64,000 nt of DNA, taken from assembly GCA_026707585.1 (NCBI GenBank), contig JAPOWQ010000035.1, positions 38,961 through 102,960 of the forward strand, in the 5' to 3' direction. Under the pieces are notes generated by a model. That model ran no database searches. It was not told the DNA's origin and saw only the letters and a program-made list of their open reading frames with translations. This stretch comes from Chloroflexota bacterium (GTDB lineage Bacteria > Chloroflexota > UBA11872). The position numbers were made by a program, and so were the translations under genes. Below are positions 50,709 to 59,024 of the stretch, one piece after another. The first letter of the stretch is position 1. The number at the start of each line of letters is the position of its first letter.

Positions 50709-51131
50709 ATGATCGTCTTGGATACCAACGTTGTCTCCGAACTGATGCGCCCCGATCCCAGTTCCAGCGTTATGCGTTGGCTGGCCGGACAGTCGGTTCC
50801 ACGGCTGTACCTCTCCACCGTCAGCGAAGCCGAGTTGCGGTACGTCGTGGAGACTCTGCCGGAGGGTGAACGGCGGACCCGCGTGCTGAATGCGGTGGAG
50901 GGAATGCTCACGGACGACTTTGCCGGCCGCATCCTTCCCTTTGACCGCGCGGCAGCCCACGCCTACGCCGCGATAGCCGCCGCCCGGCGCGCCGCCGGTC
51001 ATCCCATCATCCATGTCCACTGCCAGATCGCGGCCATAGCCCGTTGCCGGGGAGCGTCAGTGGCAACCAGGGATGTCGCTGGCTTCGAGGGCAGCGGGAT
51101 TGAAGTGATCGACCCTTGGGCTGATCGCTGA
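50709..51131 (+). CDS. FitB-like PIN-domain toxin with altered active site
   Basis: 140 residues from ATG at 50709 (MIVLDTNVVSELMRP). PIN endoribonuclease fold. The acidic residues that match FitB are Asp5, Glu42 and Asp122, but the fourth, usually Asp104 in a PxxVxDAQIAAIA context, is His104 here (IIHVHCQIAAIA). A GAC-to-CAC change would account for it. The rest is well preserved (ASVATRDVAGFEGSGIEVIDPW). It may be an attenuated or inactive toxin kept for autoregulation. The longer open frame upstream overlaps the antitoxin and is not the start. Confidence 0.88.
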   Translation: MIVLDTNVVSELMRPDPSSSVMRWLAGQSVPRLYLSTVSEAELRYVVETLPEGERRTRVLNAVEGMLTDDFAGRILPFDRAAAHAYAAIAAARRAAGHPIIHVHCQIAAIARCRGASVATRDVAGFEGSGIEVIDPWADR

Positions 51132-51358
51132 CCTCCGGGCTCAAGGCCGCTAGTCCCCATCCGCGCCGACTACGGCGACTCGGCGGGACCTATGATCTGC
51201 AAGCGCAATGGCCGCGATGCTGAGGCGTAGGGGGCGGATATGACCAGCGGTCGGATGTACCGGAATCGTCTGACAGTCACCGCACTCGCCACTCATCCGC
51301 GGTCGCCGGCGGCGGGAGCATCCATCGATTCGCCGTGGATACACCCGTGGGATGCGCC

Positions 51359-52075
51359 ATGCATTTGACGGAGAATCAGCTCGGCGGCTGGTCCTTGCTG
51401 CTTGGCACCCTGGCCGTGGCGGTGGGCTACGTGCTCTCGCCCGGTCGCGGCGCGGTGGACACGGTACCCAGCACCAGCCTCAACGACCTCACGCTGGCGA
51501 TGGCGCGCAACGCGACGCTGTCCTACTCCGTCCCTGTCGTGATCATCTGCGGCGCCCTGCTCATGCTCAACGGGCTCCTGACCCTGCGGCGCTATGCGGC
51601 CCCGGTGCCGCGGCTCGGCCTGCTGGCCATGGCTATCGCGCTGGTGATCCAGATGACCATGCGCGGTCTCGACTACATGATCGTCGGCATGGGACTGGCG
51701 GCCCTGGACGGCGATGCCGCGCGGTCTGAGGAATGGCTGCAGTCGGCGCTGCAAATGCAGCGCATGGTCTGGGGGCTGCACTTCACGTCCAGCGTCGCCG
51801 GCTACGTCGGAATCGTGCTTCTGGCCCTGGGCCTCGCATTCCGCCCTGAGCCCGTGCGGTTGCCTCCCGCCCTGAACGGCATCGTCGCCCTGCTGGCCGT
51901 GGCCTCGCTCGTGGTATTCATCTCCGCCTGGCACTCGAACCAGCTGGAACTCGCCTTCGCACCCGTGTTCGCGGCCATGTCCGTCGCCGGACTCGTCTAC
52001 ATGGGCCTGTTGGGACGGGGATTGGCATCATCCAAAGACCGCCAGACCAACAAACCGGACCCCGAAGCCAACTGA
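51359..52075 (+). CDS. Hypothetical six-helix membrane protein
   Basis: 238 residues from ATG at 51359; an ATG at 51335 adds eight. Six hydrophobic helices are evident: one near residue 10, then a loop with SLNDLTLAMARNATLS, then five more, with a charged C-terminal tail SSKDRQTNKPDPEAN. No family is recognised. Confidence 0.7.
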   Translation: MHLTENQLGGWSLLLGTLAVAVGYVLSPGRGAVDTVPSTSLNDLTLAMARNATLSYSVPVVIICGALLMLNGLLTLRRYAAPVPRLGLLAMAIALVIQMTMRGLDYMIVGMGLAALDGDAARSEEWLQSALQMQRMVWGLHFTSSVAGYVGIVLLALGLAFRPEPVRLPPALNGIVALLAVASLVVFISAWHSNQLELAFAPVFAAMSVAGLVYMGLLGRGLASSKDRQTNKPDPEAN

Positions 52076-52139
52076 ACGCCGCCTTCCCGGCGCCGCGTAA
52101 TCGGCCTCGAGTTCCATGGCACCGGCCGACCCCAGAATG

Positions 52140-52260
52140 TGCGGCCGCTCCTGCTCCCTCTCCCCGTTGAGACCCTTGCATAACGACCCGCGACCTCGAA
52201 GGTGGGGCCGCTCTTTCTCCCTCTCCCTGTGGGAGAGGGTTGGGGTGAGGGTCTTCCGGG
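52140..52260. repeat. REP-like palindromic repeat (CCCTCTCCC type)
   Basis: CCCTCTCCC-TGT-GGGAGAGGG (52219-52239) is a perfect 9-base hairpin followed by TTGGGGTGAGGGTCTTCCGG. An incomplete copy of its left flank and arm (GCGGCCGCTC..CTCCCTCTCCCC) lies just upstream at 52140-52166. A related element with the same GTGAGGGTCTTCCG end is at 58880-58942. These are dispersed intergenic repeats of the REP/BIME kind. Confidence 0.75.
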
Positions 52261-52343
52261 CAACCACCGTGGGGATACGCAGACGACTGCCAAAGTGAGA
52301 CGAATGAACTGGATCCGATCATCAGAGACTAGGAGCGCGCGGG

Positions 52344-53012
52344 TTGGAAACCCTTGACGCCGAGTCCCTCGCCCTTGAGTTCCGCTCCCGCGTCGACGCC
52401 CTGCCGTCTCCCAAAGTGCCCCGCGTCCGTCCCATCCGTCGCAAATTCTCCAGGAAGATCTCGTCCGCCCAGTCTGAGCAAGTGCTTCAGTTCGCCGAAC
52501 GCCTCATAGGCCTCGACCTGCGAATCTGGGCCTACGAAATCGTCCACTACCACCGCCCCACCCTCAGAACCCTGGACGCCGCCACCATCGAGAGCCTCGG
52601 CCGGGGCCTCGCCGATTGGGCCTCGGTCGACGTCTTCGGCGGCTATCTCGCCGGACCCGCCTGGGTGAATCGGCAGATCGGCGATCCAGACGTTCACCGC
52701 TGGGCCAGGTCCCCCGATCGCTGGTGGCGCCGCACCGCCCTCGTCGCCACGGTCGGCCTCAACACCAAGACCCGCGGCGGCTATGGAGACACCCCCCGCA
52801 CCCTCGCCGTCTGCCAAATCCTCGCCGACGACCGCGACGACATGGTCGTCAAAGCCCTCTCCTGGGCCCTCCGCACCCTCGCCAACCACGACCCACCAGC
52901 CGTCCAACACTTCCTCACCACCAACCACCACCGTCTAGCCGCCCGAGTAATCCGCGAAACCCACAACAAACTGACCACCGGCATCAAAAACCCACGCAAG
53001 AAACCCGGCTGA
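52344..53012 (+). CDS. DNA alkylation repair (AlkD-like) HEAT-repeat protein
   Basis: 222 residues from TTG at 52344. The all-helical sequence carries FAERLIGLDLRIWAYEIVHY, RSPDRWWRRTALVATVGLN and DMVVKALSWALRTLANHDPP, the conserved blocks of PF08713. The Trp pair in RWWRR fits the base-flanking cleft. AlkD-type glycosylases remove N3/N7-alkylpurines without base flipping. The C-terminus is basic. A REP-like repeat sits just upstream, and it is probably monocistronic. Confidence 0.85.
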   Translation: METLDAESLALEFRSRVDALPSPKVPRVRPIRRKFSRKISSAQSEQVLQFAERLIGLDLRIWAYEIVHYHRPTLRTLDAATIESLGRGLADWASVDVFGGYLAGPAWVNRQIGDPDVHRWARSPDRWWRRTALVATVGLNTKTRGGYGDTPRTLAVCQILADDRDDMVVKALSWALRTLANHDPPAVQHFLTTNHHRLAARVIRETHNKLTTGIKNPRKKPG

Positions 53013-53178
53013 CCACTCGGGCAGCAAGTCGCCGCGGCACCGTTTCAGGATGCCCACGAACTGAATTGCCTGTCTCCAGGCCGCCGCCCGCAACCCCTGG
53101 GCCAGAGCGCCCTCAACCGACAAAGGCGGAGGCGGCGACCGTTGCCCTATAGGCTGGCCGGACGAGGCGACGTCGTCA

Positions 53179-53721
53179 TTGATTGGTGCGACCGTGGAGC
53201 GATGGGCGACCCGGCGAATAGCGGTCGCGGCATTGGTTGGCGTGGTTGCTTGCGTGGCGGGCCTCGCGTGGCGCCAGGCGCGGCTGGCCGGACTGGACTT
53301 GCTCGACAGCCGGGGCTGGTACACCCCCGCGGATGCGGCGGCCCTCTTCGACGCCCTCGACCGACTCGACCCCAGCGGGCGGGTCGTCTATGCAACCACC
53401 GCGCTCACCATCGACATGGTCTTTCCGGCCTCCTACGGCCTGCTAATAGCCATCCTGCTGTTCCGGCTATTTCGAGGCGGGCCGCCGCTCTACCTGCTGC
53501 CTCTGATGGTCGCGCTATCGGATGCGCTGGAAAACGTCACCGTCGCGGCGCTCGCGCTTAGCCATGACGGTGCTCCGTCTCCGCTGGCTTGGCTGGCCGC
53601 GGTATTCACCCTGGTCAAGTTCGTGCTGTTTATGGCCACGCTAGCTGTGACAGGCGTCGGCGGGGGGCGCTGGCTGTGGCGACGCACACGGCCGCACGCT
53701 GACCAGGGACCGGCTCCTTGA
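53179..53721 (+). CDS. Hypothetical four-helix membrane protein
   Basis: 180 residues from TTG at 53179. Hydrophobic helices lie near residues 13-30, 75-95, 103-127 and 135-160, with an acidic loop GWYTPADAAALFDALDRLDP after the first. The SDALENVTVAA segment in the third helix is polar for a membrane span and may matter for function. No family is recognised with confidence. Confidence 0.65.
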   Translation: MIGATVERWATRRIAVAALVGVVACVAGLAWRQARLAGLDLLDSRGWYTPADAAALFDALDRLDPSGRVVYATTALTIDMVFPASYGLLIAILLFRLFRGGPPLYLLPLMVALSDALENVTVAALALSHDGAPSPLAWLAAVFTLVKFVLFMATLAVTGVGGGRWLWRRTRPHADQGPAP

Positions 53722-53869
53722 CCGAGGCTGCGTTCGGTTAGCGGGAACCTCTCACTTCGAACACTCGAAGGCCCGACCGACAACAGCGCCGCCTCCTGGC
53801 AAGGAGTTCGAAATCCGGTCCGAATCGCCCCGCCTTGCCAAACTTTGCCAAGCCCGCTAGCGCCACATC

Positions 53870-54109
53870 ATGAGCTCGATGAACATCTCCCTGCCCGCAA
53901 CCCTCAAGTCCTTCGTGGACCAACAGGTGAGGTCCCGCGGCTACAGTTCCTCGAGCGAGCACGTCCGCGAGTTGATCCGCCGAGACCAGGTTCGCCAGCG
54001 CTTACGTGGCCTGCTTCTCGAGGGCGCGGCCTCGCCTCCGTCGGTCACCGCCGACGCGCACGACTTCGGCCAGCGTCGCGATCGCGTCCGCGACGCTGGC
54101 AGGCGGTGA
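53870..54109 (+). CDS. ParD-like antitoxin
   Basis: 79 residues. N-terminal ribbon-helix-helix MNISLPATLKSFVDQQVRSR followed by GYSSSSEHVRELIRRDQ, standard for type II ParD proteins; the C-terminal half is a disordered toxin-binding tail. ATG at 53870 or 53879. Its TGA overlaps the GTG of the toxin gene (GTGA), so the pair is coupled. Confidence 0.85.
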   Translation: MSSMNISLPATLKSFVDQQVRSRGYSSSSEHVRELIRRDQVRQRLRGLLLEGAASPPSVTADAHDFGQRRDRVRDAGRR

Positions 54110-54435
54110 CCCCAAAACCAGTCGTTCTTGGCGAGCGGGCGCGGCACGACATCGACGAGGCCATCGATCACTATTCGACCGCTGCGACATCGGCTCTTGC
54201 GCTGGCCTTCATCGACTCGCTGAAAGAAACCCTCCGCCAAGTGGCCGAGCACCCCGCCAACGGTTCGCCACGTTTCGCGGACGAACTGGCCCTCCCTGGC
54301 CTGCGCTCGTGGGTCGTGAAGGGCTTTCCCTACCTGGTCTTCTACGTCGAACGCGAATCGGACATTGACGTGTGGAGAGTCCTGCACGCTGCGCGGGACT
54401 TCCCTACCTGGCTGCAGGAGCCGCCCAACAACTGA
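54106..54435 (+). CDS. ParE/RelE-superfamily toxin
   Basis: 109 residues from GTG at 54106. It shows VVLGERARHDIDEAIDHY, SLKETLRQVAEHP, GLRSWVVKGFPYLVFY and WRVLHAARD, the usual ParE fold and C-terminal strand. ParE toxins typically poison DNA gyrase. It partners with the overlapping ParD-like gene. Full length, with no visible defect. Confidence 0.87.
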   Translation: MTPKPVVLGERARHDIDEAIDHYSTAATSALALAFIDSLKETLRQVAEHPANGSPRFADELALPGLRSWVVKGFPYLVFYVERESDIDVWRVLHAARDFPTWLQEPPNN

Positions 54436-54492
54436 TCACTCGCGCCCCACATGGCACCATCCAACCCGCCGCACCCCTCCAACAGCTAACCC

Positions 54493-55527
54493 ATGACCCC
54501 CGACTACGACTGGCAGTCCCTCCACCGCGACGCCCTCGTCATCGACTCCCACAACGACACCATCGTCGGCCTCATCCGCCGTGACGGGCAGAGCATGGCC
54601 GGGCCTGATGCTCCAGCCCGCCCCGAGCCTGAAAGCCTCATTGGCTATCTTCGTGGACCCGTAGACACCGCCGAAATCCCCATCCAGTCCGACCTCCCGG
54701 CTATGCAGGAGGGCGGCATCGACGCCGGCTACTTCGCCGTCGACAACACCCGCGCCTGGGGCAACCACCTGGCCTACGTGCTGGACGGTTTCGGCTGGTT
54801 CCACGCCGAACTCCAGGCCCATTCCGATCAGCTCGCCCTCGCCCTCACCGCCGACGACATCGAGCAGGCCAAGGCCGCAGGCAAAGTCGCCGCCGTCCTC
54901 GCCATCGAGAACTCCGAGGCCCTCGAACGCAGCCTCCACGTCCTGCCCATGCTCTATCGCGTCGGCGTCCGCACCATGACCATCACCCACTCCATCCGCA
55001 CCTACGCCGGCGATGGCGAACGTGCCCACCACTCCGGCGGCGGACTCACCGAATTCGGCCACGGCCTCATCGCCGCCATGAACGACCTCGGCATGCTCGT
55101 CGATGTCTCCCACCTCAGCGTCCCCGCCTTTTGGCACGCCATGCAGGCCGCCAGGGCCCCCGTCGTCGCCAGCCACAGCTCCTGCCGCGCCCTCAACGAG
55201 CACGGCCGCAACCTCCATGACGACCAGCTCAAGGCCATCGCCGACGGCGGCGGCGTCATCGGCGTCAGCTGCGTCCACCACTTCGTCGACTGGACCAACC
55301 CCACCCTGGAGCGTTACCTCGACCACATCGAACACGCCGTCAACGTCGCCGGCATCGACCACGTCGGCTTCGGCTCCGACTTCGACGGCGGCTCATACCT
55401 CCTCGACGATGCCCGCCAGGTCCCCCTCGTCACCCAGGGCCTCGCCGCCCGCGGCTGGTCCGAATCCCACCTCCGCAAATTCCTCGGCCTCAACCACCTC
55501 CGCGTCTTCCGCCAGGTCTGCGGCTAG
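54493..55527 (+). CDS. Membrane dipeptidase-family (M19) zinc peptidase
   Basis: 344 residues. It shows the metal motif DSHNDT near the N-terminus, NSEAL with a bridging Glu, LTITHSIRTY-type block (MTITHSIRTYA), the zinc His in LVDVSHLS, SHSSCRAL, and GFGSDFDGG near the C-terminus. It cleaves dipeptides, including D-amino-acid or dehydropeptide substrates. There is no signal peptide, so it is cytosolic despite the family name. Confidence 0.92.
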   Translation: MTPDYDWQSLHRDALVIDSHNDTIVGLIRRDGQSMAGPDAPARPEPESLIGYLRGPVDTAEIPIQSDLPAMQEGGIDAGYFAVDNTRAWGNHLAYVLDGFGWFHAELQAHSDQLALALTADDIEQAKAAGKVAAVLAIENSEALERSLHVLPMLYRVGVRTMTITHSIRTYAGDGERAHHSGGGLTEFGHGLIAAMNDLGMLVDVSHLSVPAFWHAMQAARAPVVASHSSCRALNEHGRNLHDDQLKAIADGGGVIGVSCVHHFVDWTNPTLERYLDHIEHAVNVAGIDHVGFGSDFDGGSYLLDDARQVPLVTQGLAARGWSESHLRKFLGLNHLRVFRQVCG

Positions 55528-55545
55528 CGTCGGCACCCGCCCGCC

Positions 55546-55618
55546 GTTCGTGGTGAGCCGGCCCGGAGTCTCTCGCAGGCTCCGCCCTGAGCTTGTCGAA
55601 GGGGCCGTGTCGAACCAC
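55546..55618. repeat. Dispersed repeat (TTCGTGGTGAGCCGG type), copy 1
   Basis: GTTCGTGGTGAGCCGG, a GAGTCTCTCG stretch, and GAGCTTGTCGAAGGGGCCGTGTCGAAC lie in the gap between convergent genes. A shortened relative is at 58805-58853. This resembles the common intergenic CGAACGG/TGTCGAA-type repeats seen in many high-GC genomes. Confidence 0.65.
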
Positions 55619-55638
55619 ATCGCCCCGCCTGCCGACCC

Positions 55639-56037
55639 TTACTCACGCGCCGATTCCCGAATCACCCGCACCTCAACCGCAACATCCAACTCCGCCCAAG
55701 CCCGATCCGCCGTCACCGCCGGCAACCCCCGCATCGCCGCCAGTTGCAGACACGCCCGATCCCCCAGCGACAGACCTCGGTGCCGGGTTGATCTCCGGAG
55801 TTGTCCTGACTGCAATGCCTGGCTCTCGTCAAATGCGACCACTTCGAGTTCAAGCATCCCAACGGCGTACTGCCACTCCATCGGGCTGAGGCCCTCATCT
55901 GAAAGCCTGGAAACGACTTCCGCGACATTGACAGACGAAGCCGCGGCATCGCCCCGATAGTCCGCTACGACCTCAGCCCCGCGTTCGGCACGAAAGAGAG
56001 CCAACATCGCCGAGGCGTCCAAGACGGCCCGGCTCAC
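55639..56037 (-). CDS. VapC-like PIN-domain toxin
   Basis: 132 residues. All PIN acidic residues are present: Asp7 (VLDASAML), Glu40 (NVAEVVSRL), Asp93 (LSLGDRACLQLA) and Asp111 (VTADRAWAEL). It is a Mg2+-dependent RNase with a typical VapC target of tRNA or rRNA. Its start overlaps the end of the AbrB-type antitoxin gene by four bases, so the pair is one operon. Confidence 0.9.
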   Translation of the reverse strand: MSRAVLDASAMLALFRAERGAEVVADYRGDAAASSVNVAEVVSRLSDEGLSPMEWQYAVGMLELEVVAFDESQALQSGQLRRSTRHRGLSLGDRACLQLAAMRGLPAVTADRAWAELDVAVEVRVIRESARE

Positions 56038-56609
56038 GTGGGCTCCATCGCCGCAGCCTTGGCCCGCCTGGCCTCAATCTCGGCGATTTCGGCCTCTTCG
56101 GCGGCGGCTTCCCGCCGTCGCTCAGCGATCAGCTCGTCCACCAGGCTCACGCCCTCCGGCACGTAGCTGGCGATCATTGCCTGAACGCGCGCAAACTCCT
56201 TCTCGTCGTTCACCACCCGCAACTCGTCCCCGTCCATCTGCATCACGATGTAATCGCCCTCGTCCACCTCCAGCGCCTTTCGATACGCCGCCGGAATCAC
56301 CACTCGCCCCCCGGGCCCAATCGCCGCCCGCACCAACACCGGCACCGAAGCTTCGGGCGTTGCTTCTTGTTCTGGCAGCGGCCGGCTCAGCTGCGTCTCC
56401 ATGAACCCACTCTGAACCAGGACGTTCCGCACGTGCTGGTATCGAATTCCCAGAAACCCCGCAATCTCCGACCGGCTATACCCCGCCCGGAACAACGCCC
56501 GGATCTTGTCCGCCTTCGTCGTCAGCCCCTCCGCCACCTCATCCATCGGCCGCCGCTCGCACACACAGACACACGGCTCCTGGTCACAACAGCCGTCACA
56601 ACACGCCAT
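56034..56609 (-). CDS. Antitoxin fusion: cysteine cluster + HTH + SpoVT/AbrB domain
   Basis: 191 residues, much longer than a typical ~80-residue MazE/VapB. Residues 1-17 hold seven cysteines (CCDGCCDQEPCVCVC). Residues ~33-66 form a helix-turn-helix (RAGYSRSEIAGFLGIRYQHV), ~95-138 are an AbrB swapped hairpin (IGPGGRVVIPAAYRKAL), and ~155-191 are an acidic/Ala helix likely to bind the toxin. The ATG at 56609 has AGGAG eight bases ahead, which supports including the cysteine cluster; ATG 56546 is the alternative. A metal-responsive antitoxin is plausible but unproven. Confidence 0.82.
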   Translation of the reverse strand: MACCDGCCDQEPCVCVCERRPMDEVAEGLTTKADKIRALFRAGYSRSEIAGFLGIRYQHVRNVLVQSGFMETQLSRPLPEQEATPEASVPVLVRAAIGPGGRVVIPAAYRKALEVDEGDYIVMQMDGDELRVVNDEKEFARVQAMIASYVPEGVSLVDELIAERRREAAAEEAEIAEIEARRAKAAAMEPT

Positions 56610-56772
56610 AGCTAAACTCCTGGGTCCAACCCATCGATCTGGGTTGGTATCTAAAGAATGACAGAGAATAGGTTATTTGCCAAAAGATAGTTTGACCGGC
56701 CCATTGCTGGCCTCACCACTCCACTTCGCCGCCGTCTAGACTGCCCTACCACCCCCCGCCGAGACCCCACCC

Positions 56773-57663
56773 ATGCAACGCCGCAAACTCGGCCGCGTCC
56801 ACCACCACAGCTCCATCGTCACCCTCGGCGCCGCCGGCCTCGGCCGCGCCGACCTCCCCCAGGACGTCGTCGACACCGCCGTAGAACAAGCCCTCGCCGC
56901 CGGCGTCAACCACCTTGATATCGCCCCCACCTACGGCAACGCCATGGAACACATGGCCCCCTGGATGCCCCGCCTCCTCGACGACGGCTGGTTCATCGGC
57001 GCCAAGACCCGCGGCCGCACCCGCCGGGAAGCCTGGGACAACATCCGCTCCTGCCAGCAACGCCTCGGCGTGGAGACCTTCGACCTCTTCCAACTCCACT
57101 CCATCGTCGACTTCGACGACCTCGACCAGGTCACCCAACCCGGCGGCGGTCTCGAAGCCCTCATCGAAATGCGCGACCAGGGCCTCACCCGCTACATCGG
57201 CATCACCGGCCACGGCCCCCTGGCCCCGGCCGTCCAGCTCGAGGCCCTCAACCGCTTCGACTTCGACACCGTCATGTTCCCCCTCGCCGCCGCGATTTAC
57301 CTTGACTCCGACTACCGTCGCGATGCCGAGGCCTTGCTGGATGCTTGCCAGCAACGCAACGTCGGCGTCCAGACCATCAAAATGCTCGCCCGCGGCGGCT
57401 GGGGCGACGGCCCCCAGGAACTCAGTTGCTGGTACGACCCCCATCGCGAGCAGCCCCAGATCGACCAGGCCCTCTGGTGGGTCCTCTCCCAGCCCGTCCA
57501 CACCGCCCCCTCAACGGGCGAGACCACCCTCCTCCCCCGCATCTTCTCCGCCGCCAAACGCTTCCGCCCCCTAACCCGCGCCCAACAAACCGCCGCCATC
57601 GCCGCCCAACACCCCCCACGCCCCGAACCCCGCCTCGCCATCCCCGCCGCAGCGGTCCTCTAG
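56773..57663 (+). CDS. Aldo/keto reductase family protein
   Basis: 296 residues. It begins RRKLGRVHHHSSIVTLGAAG and has NHLDIAPTYGNAMEHMAPWM with the catalytic Asp and Tyr, GAKTRGRTR with the catalytic Lys, and LFQLHSIVDF with the His. The C-terminal third is Pro-rich and less conserved. Distantly related to the reductase at 16524. The 163-base upstream gap is shared with the divergent antitoxin gene and is AT-richer than average. Confidence 0.85.
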   Translation: MQRRKLGRVHHHSSIVTLGAAGLGRADLPQDVVDTAVEQALAAGVNHLDIAPTYGNAMEHMAPWMPRLLDDGWFIGAKTRGRTRREAWDNIRSCQQRLGVETFDLFQLHSIVDFDDLDQVTQPGGGLEALIEMRDQGLTRYIGITGHGPLAPAVQLEALNRFDFDTVMFPLAAAIYLDSDYRRDAEALLDACQQRNVGVQTIKMLARGGWGDGPQELSCWYDPHREQPQIDQALWWVLSQPVHTAPSTGETTLLPRIFSAAKRFRPLTRAQQTAAIAAQHPPRPEPRLAIPAAAVL

Positions 57664-57747
57664 GACCTTCCAATCCCGTAGGGGTACCCCTTGTGGGTAC
57701 CCACGGCTCGATGCAGGGTCGCTTAGTTCACGTCCATCGCAGTACGC

Positions 57748-57960
57748 CTACGCGTCAGACTTCGGCTGCTCTGCCCGCTTAGCGCCGCCGTCTACCGGCC
57801 GCTGTCGCTTCGTACCTTGATAGAACAACCCGCGCTTGGCGCCCGACCAATCCAGCGTCTCGGGGATGTCCGACGTATCGATCTGGTCATCCGGCAACGC
57901 CTCAAGCGCGTCAAGTTCGGCCCGCTCCTCGTCAGTCAGGCCAGAATCTCTCGTGGTCAT
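57748..57960 (-). CDS. Small antitoxin-like protein (BrnA/CopG-type style)
   Basis: 70 residues from ATG at 57960, with GAGG ahead. An acidic helix LTDEERAELDALEALPDDQI is followed by DTSDIPETLDWSGAKRGLFY and a basic end. The DIPE..DWS.A.RG.FY block recurs in small proteins found beside BrnT- or HigB-type toxins. No toxin gene adjoins it here, so it is either orphaned or an independent protein. Confidence 0.65.
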   Translation of the reverse strand: MTTRDSGLTDEERAELDALEALPDDQIDTSDIPETLDWSGAKRGLFYQGTKRQRPVDGGAKRAEQPKSDA

Positions 57961-58025
57961 CAGCCATCCTCGCACGCGTCGTGCCTTCCCGTACGCTCAT
58001 GCCACCGGAGCACAGAGGACTAGCC

Positions 58026-58778
58026 GTGGGCGATTCTCAAGCAGCCGCCACGAGAGACCCCACGCCCTTGCCTGTCTCCCTGGCCCAGCACTACCGCTGG
58101 CTCCTCACCCTCGCCAACCCACGCCCCACCCGCCTCCTCGACGTCGGCGCCGGCGACGGCCGCCTCCTTCAGATCGCCCGCGACCTCGGCATTCCCCACC
58201 GCGTCGGCCTCGAACGCAAACGCCGCTGGCGCCCCTTCAACCCCGACTTCGCCCTCACCATCGCCGACGCCCAGCGCCTCCCCTTCCCCAACGGCACCTT
58301 CGACTGCGTCGTCGAAAACGAATCCCTCGAGTGGATCAAGCACCCCGTCCGCTACCTCCGCGAAGCCGCCCGCGTCTGCGCCCCCGGCGGCCTCGTCATC
58401 ACCGACGACTCCGACTGGGACACCCTCGTCTACGCCGTCCAGGACACCGCCCGCGCCCGCCGCATCCTCCGAACCTTCGGCGACACCGGCCCCAACGGCT
58501 GGATCGGGCGCACAGCGCCGTCGCTTATGCGGCAGTCAGGTCTGCGCGACATCCAGGTCCACGTCCGCGTCATCGTCGAACGCGAATTCAGCCCCCACAC
58601 CCTCGGCTACTACCAGGCCCAGGTCATCGACGACTGGCTTCGATCGGTCGGCGACATCACCCCCGCCCAGCTCGACGACTTCCGCGCCGACCTCCACCAC
58701 ACCGCCCAGCGCGGCGACTACCTCTTCACCCTCAACCGCTACATCTGCCTGGGTCACCCGGCACTCGCCACTACGTAG
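58026..58778 (+). CDS. Class I SAM-dependent methyltransferase
   Basis: 250 residues from GTG at 58026 (AGAGGA six bases ahead); ATGs at 57981 and 57999 lie upstream but lack ribosome sites. Motif I is LLDVGAGDGRLLQIA, the post-I strand is VGLERKRRW, then ADAQRLPFPNGTFDCVV and REAARVCAPGGLVIT, a Methyltransf_11 profile. The substrate is unknown; many relatives act on small molecules or quinones. Confidence 0.82.
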   Translation: MGDSQAAATRDPTPLPVSLAQHYRWLLTLANPRPTRLLDVGAGDGRLLQIARDLGIPHRVGLERKRRWRPFNPDFALTIADAQRLPFPNGTFDCVVENESLEWIKHPVRYLREAARVCAPGGLVITDDSDWDTLVYAVQDTARARRILRTFGDTGPNGWIGRTAPSLMRQSGLRDIQVHVRVIVEREFSPHTLGYYQAQVIDDWLRSVGDITPAQLDDFRADLHHTAQRGDYLFTLNRYICLGHPALATT

Positions 58779-58804
58779 GGGCGCTTCGCGAAGCGCCCGC
58801 CCCC

Positions 58805-58853
58805 GTTCGTGGTGAGCCGGCGCTGAGTCTTCGTAGAGCCGTGTCGAAGCACC
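58805..58853. repeat. Dispersed repeat (TTCGTGGTGAGCCGG type), copy 2
   Basis: GTTCGTGGTGAGCCGGCG, CTGAGTCTTCG, then GAGCCGTGTCGAAGCAC. It is a shortened relative of 55546-55618, in the same orientation. Confidence 0.6.
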
Positions 58854-58879
58854 GCACGAATCCACTCGCGTCGCCAAGT

Positions 58880-58942
58880 CTTTACCCTCTCCTGGAGGAG
58901 AGGCAGGTTCGGGCGTCTTCGGCCGAAACCGGTGAGGGTCTT
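58880..58942. repeat. REP-like palindromic repeat, second copy
   Basis: CCTCTCCT-GG-AGGAGAGG (58886-58903) is a perfect 8-base hairpin. The shared end GGTGAGGGTCTTCCG follows after a 23-base insertion, linking it to 52219-52259. Confidence 0.65.
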
Positions 58943-59024
58943 CCGCTCGTGCGGCACCTAGTGACTCGACGCTCCTCGAGGGCATGCCCGGGGCCCGCCG
59001 AGCGGAGCCTGTCACACCACCGTG

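Noticed and set aside
53800..53840. GTTCGAAATCC-like stretch resembling a tRNA T-arm
   Set aside because: No acceptor or anticodon stems can be paired around it.
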